Origin: Pseudomonas yamanorum
GTDB lineage: Bacteria > Pseudomonadota > Gammaproteobacteria > Pseudomonadales > Pseudomonadaceae
Assembly (NCBI RefSeq): GCF_900105735.1
Contig: NZ_LT629793.1
Location: forward strand, 6,696,001 to 6,760,000
Direction of reading: 5' to 3'
DNA: 64,000 nt
The translations under genes and the position numbers were made by a program. How positions within the stretch are numbered: position 1 is the stretch's first letter; every line of letters begins with the position of its first letter. Below the pieces are notes generated by a model. That model saw only the letters and a list, made by a program, of their open reading frames with translations. It was not told the origin of the DNA and searched no databases. Below, piece by piece: positions 7,963-16,621 of this stretch.

Positions 7963-9216
7963 TCAACGCTTTTCCCACAGGACGCACAGCTTGCTCATGC
8001 ACATCGAACCCGCCACTGCGAGAATGATCGGCACCAGGAAGTCATGGTCGATGCGGGTGAATTCCGCCACCAGCACAATCGCCGTCAACGGCATGCTCAT
8101 GCTCGATGCCAGGAACGCCGCCGCACCAATGATCGCGAACGCCCCCAGCGGTACGCCGGGCCACAGCAGGTTCCAGGCGCCACCGAGGATGATCGCGAGC
8201 AGGGCGCCGTTGGCCAGCGCCGGGGTCAGCAGACCGCCTTCGGCACCGGCGCGCAGGCTGCTGGCGGTGATCAGTACTTTGACCACCAGCAGCACGGCGG
8301 CCAAGGCGATGGTCAGCTCGTTGTCGAAGCCCAACTGCGCCGGGCCTTTGCCGTTGCCGAGGATTTGCGGCAGGAAAATCGCCAGGCCGCCAATGATGGT
8401 GAAGTTGATCAGCGACAGCACCGGCAGCCGCCAGCCACGGGCGGCGTTGCTGCGGGCGGCGCCGGTCAGGCGGGTGAACCCATAGGCGGCCAACCCGAAC
8501 ACCGGCCCGCAGGCCAGCGCCCAGGCGATCAAGCCAGGGCTGAGCACAAAGTGCGGCACCACGTATTGCGCCTCTGCCCCCAGGCCGATCCAGGCCACTG
8601 ACGCGCCGATAGCCGAGGTGGCCAAGGCAATCACGGCCGCCGGCCAACTGAACACGCCCACCAACACTTCGAGCACAAACACCGCACCACCCAGCGGCAC
8701 GTTGTACACCGCCGCCAGCCCGGCACCCGCGCCGCAGGCGACGATCAGCCGATGCATGTCCGGCGCCAGCCGCGCCCGTTGTGACAACCAGGTGGCGGCC
8801 AGCGCGCCGACTTCCCGTGGCGCCACTTCACGGCCCAAGGGCGAGCCGAGGGCCACGGTGATGATTTGCAGCACGGCGTGGGCGAGGGTGGTCTTGGGCG
8901 GCATGATCGGCGCGTCGGCCGAGACCGCTTGCTTGATGCTCACCAACGGGCGGCCATAGCGGTAGATCAACCACCAACCCACACCGGCCACCAGGCCGCA
9001 GGTGATCAGTACCAACACCCGGCGTTCGGGCGCGGCGGCGGTGACGCCGAGCAGAAAGGTTTCATGGCTGATCAGGCTGTCGAGGCTGTAGCCGTAGGCC
9101 AGGTGCTGGATGCCGTGCAGCAGCAAGGCGAGGAGCATGCCGCCCAGGCCGGCGCCGATGCCGGTGAAGATGACGACGAGGGCGAGAATCAGCAGCGAAC
9201 GGGTTTTTGAGGGCAT
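7963..9216 (-). CDS. ClC-type chloride channel/transporter
   Basis: A 417-residue polytopic membrane protein with about ten or more hydrophobic helices. It carries ClC-family signatures: LGSPLGREVAPRE (about 123-135), which corresponds to the GxxG(K/R)E(G)P filter/gate region with the gating glutamate present, NVPLGGAVFVLEV, and GAEGGLLTPALANGAL in the second half. The filter differs from the textbook GREGP (GREVAP). It should move chloride or another small anion across the inner membrane. The start at 9216 gives a short basic N terminus before helix 1. No regulatory CBS domains are present. Confidence 0.88.
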   Translation of the reverse strand: MPSKTRSLLILALVVIFTGIGAGLGGMLLALLLHGIQHLAYGYSLDSLISHETFLLGVTAAAPERRVLVLITCGLVAGVGWWLIYRYGRPLVSIKQAVSADAPIMPPKTTLAHAVLQIITVALGSPLGREVAPREVGALAATWLSQRARLAPDMHRLIVACGAGAGLAAVYNVPLGGAVFVLEVLVGVFSWPAAVIALATSAIGASVAWIGLGAEAQYVVPHFVLSPGLIAWALACGPVFGLAAYGFTRLTGAARSNAARGWRLPVLSLINFTIIGGLAIFLPQILGNGKGPAQLGFDNELTIALAAVLLVVKVLITASSLRAGAEGGLLTPALANGALLAIILGGAWNLLWPGVPLGAFAIIGAAAFLASSMSMPLTAIVLVAEFTRIDHDFLVPIILAVAGSMCMSKLCVLWEKR

Positions 9217-9330
9217 GAAGGGTCCAGGGAGCCGGGTTTTCGAGCCCGATTCTATAGCGCAATGGTGACGCCATAGCCCCGAGATGTAATGCCAGTGCAC
9301 GAACTGGCCTTCCACAACATTGCATTACGT

Positions 9331-10014
9331 TCAGATTACTTTAACCGCCCGGCCGATTGCCTGAATCGGACCTGTCGGCTTGCCGGTTTTCGAGCCGCCC
9401 GGATTTTCCAGGGTCAGCTCAAACAGCTGGTTCGGTGCCAGTGGCGGGAGTTTGTCCAGGGGCACAGATAACGTCTGCCCGGGTTTGACCAAGCCCAGCG
9501 ACACCGGGCCTTGCCAGTCTTCGCCCTTGGTCCAGAACTGCAAGGTCTTGTCTGCCGGTACTTCCATGACGCCCAGTGGAATCAGCTGGATTTCCTGAGT
9601 ATTACTCGCCTGGATCACCCAGCCCGGCGCCTGGTTTTGCGGGGCGACCAGCACCACCACATAAGCGGTCGGGTTGATGGCAGCCGTACGGGTCAGTAGC
9701 AACGTCGCCAATACCAGGCTTGCCGCGATGCCCGCACCGGCCAGCCCGCGCCACAGGGCCAGCCGGTTCCACCACGAGACGGGCGAATCGTGATTGGTCG
9801 AATGCCCCAGGCTGCGCTCGATGCGTCGCCATAAATACACCGACGGCGTTGCGGGCGCAGCCTGTTCGGTCAATGGCAGCAGGCGCTGCTCCCAGGCGTC
9901 CACCGCTGCGCGCAACGCGGTGTCGGTTGCCAGGCGCTGTTCCACCTCGGCACGCTGTTCGGCGGGCAAGGTGCCCAGCACATATTCGCTGGCCAGTTCT
10001 TCGATGCTGTTCAT
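9331..10014 (-). CDS. Anti-sigma factor, RskA/ChrR-like, membrane anchored
   Basis: A 227-residue protein. The N-terminal ~80 residues (IEELASEYVLGTLPAEQRAEVEQRL) form an anti-sigma zinc-finger-like helical domain without the classical HCC set. One transmembrane segment follows (about 95-112, GLAGAGIAASLVLATLLL), then a periplasmic RskA C-terminal domain with the block FWTKGEDWQGPVSLG. It should bind and inhibit the ECF sigma factor encoded immediately upstream. The ATG at 10014 overlaps that gene's stop (ATGA), indicating coupled translation. Confidence 0.88.
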   Translation of the reverse strand: MNSIEELASEYVLGTLPAEQRAEVEQRLATDTALRAAVDAWEQRLLPLTEQAAPATPSVYLWRRIERSLGHSTNHDSPVSWWNRLALWRGLAGAGIAASLVLATLLLTRTAAINPTAYVVVLVAPQNQAPGWVIQASNTQEIQLIPLGVMEVPADKTLQFWTKGEDWQGPVSLGLVKPGQTLSVPLDKLPPLAPNQLFELTLENPGGSKTGKPTGPIQAIGRAVKVI

Positions 10015-10538
10015 GCCATGCACTCACGCAATGCCGCGAGGCTGCGTTTGATCCACGCTTTCACGGTGCCCAATGGGGTGCCGAGTTTGTGCGCGATTTC
10101 GCTGTGAGAATAACCGTCTACATACGCATGCAGGATGCAATTGCGGCGGGCCGGGTCGAGTTGTTCGAGGCAACTGTAGATCCGCCCCGAGCGCGCTTGA
10201 TAGTCGAAGGTGTCGGTGGGCGCTGCGCTTTCATGTTCTTCGCTGAGGGGCACTTCGCGGCCACTACTGCGCACAGCATTCAGCGCCAAATGCCGAGTCA
10301 CGCTGTACACCCAGCCGCGGGCCGAGCCCTTGTGCGGGTCAAAGCTGGCGGCACCCTTCCAGATCTTGATAAAGGCGTCATGCACGATGTCTTCGGCCAC
10401 GGCCTTGTCGCGCACGATGCGCAAGGCAACTCCCAACAGCCGGAAGCTTTCCTGTTGATACAGCCCGCGCAAGGCCAGTTGTTCGCCACGGGCGCAGGCC
10501 AGCAGGCAGGCTTCATAGTCAAAATCGGTTTCAGGCAA
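10011..10538 (-). CDS. ECF-type RNA polymerase sigma factor (SigK-like)
   Basis: A 175-residue sigma-70 family protein. Region 2 is seen as ALRIVRDKAVAEDIVHDAFIKIW (about 37-60) with the region 2.4 stretch GWVYSVTRHLALN; region 4 contains the HTH DGYSHSEIAHKLGTPLGTVKAWIKRSL (about 140-166). There is no sigma 1.1 or region 3, so it is an ECF factor. It would redirect RNA polymerase when released from the membrane anti-sigma encoded downstream. The DUF3455 gene 70 nt upstream on the same strand is a plausible member of the same regulon or operon. The inducing signal is not deducible. Confidence 0.93.
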   Translation of the reverse strand: MPETDFDYEACLLACARGEQLALRGLYQQESFRLLGVALRIVRDKAVAEDIVHDAFIKIWKGAASFDPHKGSARGWVYSVTRHLALNAVRSSGREVPLSEEHESAAPTDTFDYQARSGRIYSCLEQLDPARRNCILHAYVDGYSHSEIAHKLGTPLGTVKAWIKRSLAALRECMA

Positions 10539-10558
10539 AGACAGGTTTCCAGGTGGAG

Positions 10559-10580
10559 GCCCCGGCGGTGAGCCCGGGGC
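10559..10580. repeat. GC-rich hairpin between DUF3455 and sigma factor genes
   Basis: GCCCCGG and CCGGGGC form a 7-bp stem with an 8-nt loop. No adjacent T-run exists in the leftward direction, so it is not a convincing intrinsic terminator; it may reduce read-through from the DUF3455 gene into the sigma gene. Confidence 0.4.
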
Positions 10581-10608
10581 GCTTTCGCAGCAGCGTAGAC
10601 GAGTTTGA

Positions 10609-11130
10609 TTAATTGGCCGCCCAGAAGATGTAGTCAGCCTGGTACTTCACCACTGCCTGCTGGCCCTTGTTGGCCGCGGTGCATTCGGTGCTTGGTGCTA
10701 CGCCACCTTTGAGGGCAACCCGTTGAATGTACGCGACGCCACTCATCGCCCCCTTGCCTTCGGCTGGGTTGGCCTTGACCAGTTGATAGGGCAGGTTGCC
10801 GGGGCTGGACGGTGCCACCGCCAACTGGGTGCCGGTGACTTTCGAGCCGTCCTTGGCCTGCCAGGTGGCCGGCGGGCCGAAGTAGCTGCCGACCTGCTGG
10901 CCACTGCGGTCATTGAGCACGGCCTTGGGCCCGACGAAAAACCATTCGGTCTGGCCGGCAGCGTTGGCCTTGTCCCGGCATTCATAAGTGATTTCGCCGA
11001 CTCCAGTGGTTTCCATCGCTACCTTGTGACCGTCCGGCACTTTGATGCTGTCGGGTAAACCGGTCTGGGCAAAGGCGGTCGGTGCAGCGGCAAACAGGCA
11101 GGTCACGCAGAACAGGGCTTTGGCGTTCAT
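10609..11130 (-). CDS. DUF3455 domain-containing exported protein
   Basis: A 173-residue secreted protein. Residues 1-21 form a signal peptide (MNAKALFCVTCLFAAAPTAFA). The mature part has the DUF3455 features: an N-terminal 'VPDGHKVAMETTGVGEITYEC' region, WFFVGPKAVL, and a late Cys (TECTAANKGQ) that could pair with Cys50. Function unknown; members often occur beside ECF sigma/anti-sigma pairs, as here, suggesting an envelope protein under sigma-factor control. Divergent from the methyltransferase gene at 11268. Confidence 0.85.
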   Translation of the reverse strand: MNAKALFCVTCLFAAAPTAFAQTGLPDSIKVPDGHKVAMETTGVGEITYECRDKANAAGQTEWFFVGPKAVLNDRSGQQVGSYFGPPATWQAKDGSKVTGTQLAVAPSSPGNLPYQLVKANPAEGKGAMSGVAYIQRVALKGGVAPSTECTAANKGQQAVVKYQADYIFWAAN

Positions 11131-11267
11131 CGGTGTCTCTCCTTAAGGGCAGCAAGGCGCTGCTACCGGTACTACCCACGGCACGCGCAAACGGATGCAG
11201 CGATTAGAAAATAAATCGGTAAGGGCGCACACTGTGGCCCCCCGCACTACCAGAGGAGAGATTGGCA

Positions 11268-12047
11268 ATGACCGGTGTTCACACGTCTGCTCAACAGGGT
11301 TTCTCTACTCAGGCCGTCACCTACGCCCAAGGCCGACCGGACTATCCACGGCAACTCACGGGCTGGCTGACCGACGCCCTGCACATCAATTCCCACTCCA
11401 CAGTCATCGACTTGGGCGCGGGCACCGGCAAGTTCACCCGTTTGCTCAATACCGTGGCGCCGACGTTGATTGCGGTCGAGCCGGTGGAGGCGATGGGCGC
11501 GCAGTTGAAAAAGCTGCTGCCGAACGTGCGCCTGCTGTCGGGCATCGCCGAAGCCATTCCGCTTGAGGCGGCAACCGCCGATGCGCTGGTGTGTGCCCAA
11601 GCGTTCCACTGGTTCTCCACGGAAGCGGCCCTGGCGGAAATTCACCGGGTGCTCAAGCCGGACGGCCGCCTGGGGTTGATCTGGAACGTGCGGGACGAGT
11701 CGGTTGACTGGGTCGCAGCGATCACCGAAATCATCACGCCTTACGAGGGTGACACCCCGCGCTTTCACACCGGACGTTGGCGCGAGGCGTTTACCGGCGA
11801 GTATTTTTCCGCCCCCGAAATGACCTGCTTCCCCTACAGCCACGTGGGCAGCCCTCAGGAAGTGATCATGGATCGCTTCCTCTCCGTGAGCTTTATCGCG
11901 GCGTTGCCGGAGGCGGAAAAGGCGCTGGTCACCGAGCAGTTGCAGTCTCTGATCAACACCCACCCGGCCTTGCGTGGCCGTGAGACCGTCGCGTTCCCGT
12001 ACCAGACCCAGGCCTATTGCAGCCAGCGACTGACGAAAAAAGCATAA
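11268..12047 (+). CDS. Class I SAM-dependent methyltransferase
   Basis: A 259-residue Rossmann-fold methyltransferase. Motif I is VIDLGAGTGKFTRLL (about 47-61); motif II follows with AVEPVEAMG, and the post-motif region ADALVCAQAFHWF is characteristic of Methyltransf_11-type small-molecule enzymes. The N terminus GFSTQAVTYAQGRPDYP resembles plant/bacterial 'YAxxRPxYP' methyltransferases. Substrate unknown. ATG 11268 is preferred to TTG 11262 because AGAGGAGAG (11252-11260) gives correct spacing. Probably monocistronic. Confidence 0.88.
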   Translation: MTGVHTSAQQGFSTQAVTYAQGRPDYPRQLTGWLTDALHINSHSTVIDLGAGTGKFTRLLNTVAPTLIAVEPVEAMGAQLKKLLPNVRLLSGIAEAIPLEAATADALVCAQAFHWFSTEAALAEIHRVLKPDGRLGLIWNVRDESVDWVAAITEIITPYEGDTPRFHTGRWREAFTGEYFSAPEMTCFPYSHVGSPQEVIMDRFLSVSFIAALPEAEKALVTEQLQSLINTHPALRGRETVAFPYQTQAYCSQRLTKKA

Positions 12048-12129
12048 AGTCAGATCGTATTGATATAAGTCGTTATAAGAAAAATCGCTATGCTGCGGCC
12101 AGAATTTTATAAGGCCGCAGGTAGTGGTA

Positions 12130-12915
12130 ATGGATGTAGGTAATTTTGGTTTCTCGATTGCTGGCCTGATTGTTGGATTTATCGTGGGAATGACCGGTGT
12201 AGGCGGTGGCTCGTTGATGACGCCGATCTTGCTCTGGTTCGGCATCAACCCGGCCACCGCCGTGGGCACCGATCTGTTGTATGCCGCCATCACCAAGTCG
12301 GGTGGGGTGCTGGTTCACAGCAAGAATCGCAACATCGACTGGACCATCACTGGCTGGTTGACCCTGGGCAGCGTGCCTGCAGTGTTGCTGACCTTGTGGT
12401 TCCTCAAGAGCCTGGACACTGATCCCGCCGCTTTGAACGCGGTGATCAAGCAGTCCCTGGGCGTGGTGTTGCTGCTGACGGCCACGGCGATCCTGTTCAA
12501 GAACAAGCTGTTGGCCTTCGCCCAGCGGCACGCCGGCGACGACTACAAGATGGCGCCGCGCAACCTCAATGGGCTGACCGTCGTCACCGGCGCGATCCTC
12601 GGCACCATGGTGGCCCTGACCTCCATCGGCGCCGGCGCCCTGGGCACCGTGGCACTGTTTATCCTGTATCCGTTCCTGGCCACCAAGCGCCTGGTGGGCA
12701 CGGAAATCGCCCATGCCGTGCCATTGACCCTGGTGGCAGGCCTCGGCCACGCGAGCATGGGCAACATGGACTGGACCCTGCTGGGCTTCCTGTTGCTGGG
12801 CTCGCTGCCGGGGATTTATGTCGGCAGCCACATGGCCGGCAAGGTCCCGGACGGGATATTGCGGCCTTGCCTGGCGTTCATGCTGGTGATGATCGGCTTC
12901 AAGCTGGCACTTTAA
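12130..12915 (+). CDS. TauE/SafE family sulfite/organosulfonate exporter-like permease
   Basis: A 261-residue integral membrane protein with about 7-8 hydrophobic helices. It has the family's two repeats, each with a glycine-rich start: VGMTGVGGGSLMTPILL (about 19-35) and a second GAILGTMVALTSIGAGALG (about 156-174). TauE/SafE proteins move sulfite, sulfoacetate or related anions. The next genes (SfnB-like, SfnG) handle organosulfur compounds, which fits, although it is convergent with the SfnB-like gene (4 bp overlap) rather than in its operon. Start 12130 (ATG) is chosen over GTG at 12124. Confidence 0.87.
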   Translation: MDVGNFGFSIAGLIVGFIVGMTGVGGGSLMTPILLWFGINPATAVGTDLLYAAITKSGGVLVHSKNRNIDWTITGWLTLGSVPAVLLTLWFLKSLDTDPAALNAVIKQSLGVVLLLTATAILFKNKLLAFAQRHAGDDYKMAPRNLNGLTVVTGAILGTMVALTSIGAGALGTVALFILYPFLATKRLVGTEIAHAVPLTLVAGLGHASMGNMDWTLLGFLLLGSLPGIYVGSHMAGKVPDGILRPCLAFMLVMIGFKLAL

Positions 12916-14147
12916 CGCGCCGACCCATTGCCGATCTGCCATACAAACGGCGGCTCGGTGCCATTGATCACCCAGTCGCCGACAATCCGCGCCTTGTAGA
13001 TCACCGGATTGTGGGACGACACCGTGCGTGCATTGCGCCAGTGCCGATCGAGGGCTTTGCCCTGGCGCACATCCGACGCCCCCAGCGCGTTGAACAGTTC
13101 GGTGGTGGCGCGCTGGATCAGTTCCGAGACCACCACCTGCGCCTTGGCTGATTCGATTTCAGCGGCGACGTTGGCTTCGCGCTCCACCGCATCATCCCCA
13201 CCGAACCTTGCCACATAAGCCCGCTGCGCAGGGACGGTAGCCTTCAGTGCGCTGGCTTCGGCGGCATACACCAGCGCCGCGACTTCGCCCACTACTTGCT
13301 GAATCTGCGAATCCTGGCTCACATGGGCCGCATTGCCGTGGCTGTAGATCCGCTTGCGGCTGCGCACCTGATGCGCCACATCCTTGAGGGCCGCGCGACC
13401 GATGCCCGCGAGGGTGGCGAGCAGTACCAACTGGTAGAACGCGGTCTGGTATTTGAAACGGGTGGCAAAGTCGATGACGTTTTCTGCCTCCACCACCGCG
13501 TCGGTAAAGCGCGAGGTGCCGCTGCCGGTGGTGCGCTGGCCAAAGCCGTCCCAGTCATCGCTTTGCACCACGCCGGGCTGGCGGGTGCGAGTGGCGGCAA
13601 TCACATCGCCGCCGGTGTCGCTGCGTTGGGCGTAGACATCGATCCAATCGGAAAACAGACTGCCGGTGCTGTAGAACTTCTCACCGTTGAGTTTCCATGT
13701 ATCGCCGTCGGGGCTGACTTTAGTGACAACATCGCCGATGGCCACGCTGCCGATTTCGGTCCAGGCGCAGCCCACGATGTCGCCGTCGACAAAGCGCTTG
13801 AACCAGAGGTCCCGCGCCGCACCGGGTGCGGCATTCAGGCGGTCTTCGGCAAACGCAAAGTGCCCGCGCAGGGCCTGGGGCACGTTGGAGTCGGCTTCGG
13901 CGAGCTCGATCAGCAGTTCGAATAGCTGGGGCAGGGAGGCGCCACCACCGCCGTACTCCACGGGCACCCGCACCGCGCCAAAGCCGGCTTGCTTGAGCCA
14001 CTGGATCGGCTCGTAGGGCAGGGCGCGGGTTTGTTCGCGTTCTACGGCACCTTCGGCGATGCGCTGGAAAATCGGCCGGAAGCGTTCGGCCAGGGCGTGA
14101 TAGTCGACGCCAGTGGACAGTGGATTGATCACGTGATGTTCGGTCAT
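12912..14147 (-). CDS. SfnB-like sulfur-acquisition flavin oxidoreductase (acyl-CoA dehydrogenase fold)
   Basis: A 411-residue acyl-CoA-dehydrogenase-fold protein of the type found with organosulfur monooxygenases (SfnB/DszC/SoxC-like). Visible parts: the N-terminal helical domain (QWLKQAGFGAVRVPVEYGGGGASL), the middle beta domain with CAWTEIGS, and a C-terminal helical bundle ending with SHNPVIYKARIVGDWVING. It probably oxidises a sulfur compound or amine with reduced flavin. The start at 14147 (MTEHHVINPLST) has a CAGGAG site upstream; the longer open frame would be implausible. It is divergent from sfnG, with a candidate sigma-54 promoter in front of it. Confidence 0.82.
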   Translation of the reverse strand: MTEHHVINPLSTGVDYHALAERFRPIFQRIAEGAVEREQTRALPYEPIQWLKQAGFGAVRVPVEYGGGGASLPQLFELLIELAEADSNVPQALRGHFAFAEDRLNAAPGAARDLWFKRFVDGDIVGCAWTEIGSVAIGDVVTKVSPDGDTWKLNGEKFYSTGSLFSDWIDVYAQRSDTGGDVIAATRTRQPGVVQSDDWDGFGQRTTGSGTSRFTDAVVEAENVIDFATRFKYQTAFYQLVLLATLAGIGRAALKDVAHQVRSRKRIYSHGNAAHVSQDSQIQQVVGEVAALVYAAEASALKATVPAQRAYVARFGGDDAVEREANVAAEIESAKAQVVVSELIQRATTELFNALGASDVRQGKALDRHWRNARTVSSHNPVIYKARIVGDWVINGTEPPFVWQIGNGSAR

Positions 14148-14183
14148 GGGGACGGCTCCTGGGCAGTTGGACAGTGGAGCTGT

Positions 14184-14199
14184 TGCACGGTCCATGCCG
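14184..14199 (-). promoter_or_regulatory. Candidate sigma-54 promoter for the SfnB-like gene
   Basis: On the minus strand CGGCATGGACCGTGCA shows the invariant GG-N10-GC spacing of -24/-12 promoters and keeps GGCA and TGCA. It lies about 37 nt upstream of the ATG, leaving room for a start site and the CAGGAG ribosome site. Inference from pattern only. Confidence 0.45.
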
Positions 14200-14239
14200 G
14201 GTGCCAACGGCCCTGTTTGCGGGGGCGGGGCGAATCCAA

Positions 14240-14257
14240 CTGTTGCTGCGGCAACAG
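14240..14257. promoter_or_regulatory. Inverted repeat, candidate enhancer-binding-protein site
   Basis: CTGTTGC-TGCG-GCAACAG is a perfect 7-bp inverted repeat midway between the divergent sfnB-like and sfnG genes, about 40 nt upstream of one sigma-54-type box and 100 nt upstream of the other. A matching half site (CTGTTGC) occurs at 14180-14186. SfnR-like activators bind such sites in the P. putida sfn system; the assignment is inferred. Confidence 0.5.
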
Positions 14258-14356
14258 CAAAACGACAAACCACCGCAATCCATGACACCTTCCCGCAGGT
14301 CGTTTTTCGCCCTTTTCAGCGCGCCAGGCCACTTGGGACGGGCCTCTCACGGTGCC

Positions 14357-14372
14357 TGGCACAGTTGCTGCT
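14357..14372 (+). promoter_or_regulatory. Candidate sigma-54 (-24/-12) promoter of sfnG
   Basis: TGGCACAGTTGCTGCT has a perfect TGGCAC -24 element and the GG-N10-GC spacing required by RpoN. It ends 38 nt upstream of the sfnG start, giving a start site near 14383 and a leader containing the GAGG ribosome site at 14398-14401. Known sfn genes of P. putida are RpoN/SfnR dependent, which agrees. Confidence 0.7.
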
Positions 14373-14410
14373 CCCTACGCTGTACATGCCAATCCACGAG
14401 GTACAGTCCG

Positions 14411-15502
14411 ATGAGTCAGCAAGCCGTTAAATTTGCCTACTGGGTGCCCAACGTCAGCGGGGGCCTGGTGGTCAGCAAGATCGAACAGCGCACCCACTGG
14501 GGCATCGACTACAACCGCAAGCTGGCGCAGTTGGCCGAGGAAGCCGGCTTCGAATACGCTCTGACGCAGATTCGCTTCACCGCCGGCTATGGCGCCGAAT
14601 ACCAGCATGAGTCCGTCGCGTTCAGCCACGCGTTGCTGGCGGCCACCACCAAGCTCAAGGTAATTGCGGCGATCTTGCCCGGCCCTTGGCAACCTGCGCT
14701 GGCGGCCAAGCAACTGGCAACCATCGACCAACTCACCAACGGCCGCGTCGCCGTGAATATCGTCAGCGGCTGGTTCAAGGGTGAGTTCCAGGCCATCGGC
14801 GAACACTGGCTGGAGCACGACGAGCGTTATCGCCGCTCCGAGGAATTTATCCGCGCTTTGAAAGGCATCTGGACCCAGGACAACTTCACCTTCCGCGGCG
14901 ATTTCTACCGCTTCGACAATTACAGCCTCAAGCCCAAGCCACTGGGCGAACCGCACCCGGAAATCTTCCAGGGCGGCAGTTCACGGGCCGCGCGGGACAT
15001 GGCCGCTCGGGTGTCGGACTGGTACTTCACCAACGGCAACACGCCGGAAGGCATCAAGGCTCAGGTGGACGACATTCGCGCCAAGGCCGCTGCCAACAAC
15101 CACTCGGTGAAAGTCGGGGTCAATGCGTTTGTGATTGCCCGCGACACCGAGGAAGAAGCCCGCGCCGTGCTCGCGCAAATCATCGAGCAGGCCGACCCGG
15201 AAGCCGTCAACGCATTTGGCGATGCGGCAAAGCAGGCGGGCAAGGCATCGCCGGAAGGCGAGGGCAACTGGGCCAAGTCGACCTTTGAGGATCTGGTGCA
15301 ATACAACGACGGCTTCAAGACCAACCTGATTGGCACCCCGCAACAGATCGCCGAGCGCATCGTGGCGTTGAAGGCGGTCGGCGTGGACCTGGTGCTGGCT
15401 GGCTTCCTGCATTTCCAGGAAGAAGTCGAGTACTTCGGCCAGCGCGTGTTGCCGCTGGTGCGCGAGCTGGAAGCCAAGGCCGGGATCAAGCAAGTCGCCT
15501 GA
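14411..15502 (+). CDS. sfnG: FMNH2-dependent dimethylsulfone monooxygenase
   Basis: A 363-residue LLM-class (bacterial luciferase-like) flavin monooxygenase converting dimethylsulfone to methanesulfinate, part of sulfur scavenging. The N terminus FAYWVPNVSGGLVVSKIEQR, the block AILPGPWQPALAAKQLATID and the length match SfnG closely; VNIVSGWFKGEF is the FMN/substrate loop typical of the alkanesulfonate-monooxygenase group. A partner flavin reductase is not seen next to it. The start at 14411 has a GAGG site and a strong sigma-54-type promoter. Its 3' end overlaps the convergent GNAT/C39 gene by 17 bp. Confidence 0.9.
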   Translation: MSQQAVKFAYWVPNVSGGLVVSKIEQRTHWGIDYNRKLAQLAEEAGFEYALTQIRFTAGYGAEYQHESVAFSHALLAATTKLKVIAAILPGPWQPALAAKQLATIDQLTNGRVAVNIVSGWFKGEFQAIGEHWLEHDERYRRSEEFIRALKGIWTQDNFTFRGDFYRFDNYSLKPKPLGEPHPEIFQGGSSRAARDMAARVSDWYFTNGNTPEGIKAQVDDIRAKAAANNHSVKVGVNAFVIARDTEEEARAVLAQIIEQADPEAVNAFGDAAKQAGKASPEGEGNWAKSTFEDLVQYNDGFKTNLIGTPQQIAERIVALKAVGVDLVLAGFLHFQEEVEYFGQRVLPLVRELEAKAGIKQVA

Positions 15503-16586
15503 ACACCACCACCGCCGCCCGCAATTTGTTGTTGCCGAACCGGCACATTCGCTCGAACTCCCCGTGGCTGACCGGCAGGTGCTGGCAGTCCATGGGTTGG
15601 CGATGCTGGCTGTGATCCACGTCCGGGTCGTGCAGGTACACGAAGTCTTCGTCGCAGTCGGTGACGATCACCCAATGGGGCGACTTGGAGCGGGTCAGCC
15701 GGTAGCTGCTGATCAACACCAGCGGCTGCCCGCCGTCGCGCAGCACCTGGGGTAAATCCAGCGGGCCGCCGAGCACTTGCTCAACGTCGCTCAAGGCCAA
15801 CTCTTCCTCGAAGGCGTCGTGCACCAAACGCATGACGTCTTTTTTATGCTGATCACGCACCCCGTCGAGAAACAACGGCCCACTGACATTGACCTGCATA
15901 CGCACCCGAAAGCCCCGGCGCCAGGCGGCGAGTGCCAGGCCCTGGGGGCTGCAACCGCCGTGGCCGGCGGTCATGAACACGGTGGTTGCTTCGCGCCAGA
16001 TCTGCAGTTCTTCGCGGCGCTGGGCCACCCGTGCAGGTTCCAGGGCGCCCATGGCCATCAGCAGGCTGGCGGCGCCACAGGTGAAGTCGGTGGTCTGTTG
16101 GTAATAGGGCACGCTCAAGGCTCGCGCGTCCTGGTGCTGGAGGATGCGTTTCTCCAGGCGCAGGGCGGGGGCATGGTCTTCGTAGTAGTCGTTGACCAGG
16201 GCAAAGCGTCGATAGCCGTTGCGCTCGTACAGGGCGATGGCGCCGGGGTTGTCGGTGCGCACTTCCAGGCGCAGGTAGGCGCAGTCATGTTCCACCGCAC
16301 AGGCTTCGATGCGCGTCAGCAGTTGCTTGCCCAAACCCAGGCCCCGGGAGGACTCGGCGATGGCGATGGAATACAGGCGCGCCAAGGAGGTGCCACGGTG
16401 GAACAGCACCAGGGCGTAGCCCAGCAAATCGTTGCCTTTTTCCGCCACCAGCAGTTGCCCGTGGGCGCGGCTGACCATCCACTGGAAGCTGCGGGTGGAG
16501 AGCCGGTCCGTGGTGAAACAGTGCTGTTCCAATGCCACCAATGCAGGCACGTCATCGGGTGTTGCAACGCGAAAGGAAAGAGCCAT
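15486..16586 (-). CDS. GNAT acetyltransferase fused to C39-like cysteine peptidase domain
   Basis: A 366-residue two-domain protein. Residues 1-150 are a RimI-like GNAT N-acetyltransferase with the acetyl-CoA loop RGLGLG (81-86) and LYERNGYRR. Residues 155-366 are a C39-like papain-fold peptidase (Peptidase_C39_like/DUF3335 type): the nucleophile region TTDFTCGAAS (Cys170), SPHWVIVTD (His304) and HDPD (Asp320) give an apparently intact catalytic triad. It is divergent from the RimK-like ligase gene at 16681. The same GNAT-C39 fusion next to an RLAN-type RimK ligase is a conserved pairing, predicted in comparative-genomics work to make or process a peptide tag. Substrate unknown. Confidence 0.85.
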   Translation of the reverse strand: MALSFRVATPDDVPALVALEQHCFTTDRLSTRSFQWMVSRAHGQLLVAEKGNDLLGYALVLFHRGTSLARLYSIAIAESSRGLGLGKQLLTRIEACAVEHDCAYLRLEVRTDNPGAIALYERNGYRRFALVNDYYEDHAPALRLEKRILQHQDARALSVPYYQQTTDFTCGAASLLMAMGALEPARVAQRREELQIWREATTVFMTAGHGGCSPQGLALAAWRRGFRVRMQVNVSGPLFLDGVRDQHKKDVMRLVHDAFEEELALSDVEQVLGGPLDLPQVLRDGGQPLVLISSYRLTRSKSPHWVIVTDCDEDFVYLHDPDVDHSQHRQPMDCQHLPVSHGEFERMCRFGNNKLRAAVVVFRRLA

Positions 16587-16621
16587 GTGACCGCCGTAAA
16601 AGTTGCGTAACGAAACGGGAC

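Noticed and set aside
14201..14216. Second minus-strand TTGGCAC (complement of GTGCCAA) as sigma-54 box for the SfnB-like gene
   Set aside because: The -24 half is good but GC is not found 10 nt after GG (it reads GG), so I preferred the overlapping 14184-14199 candidate.
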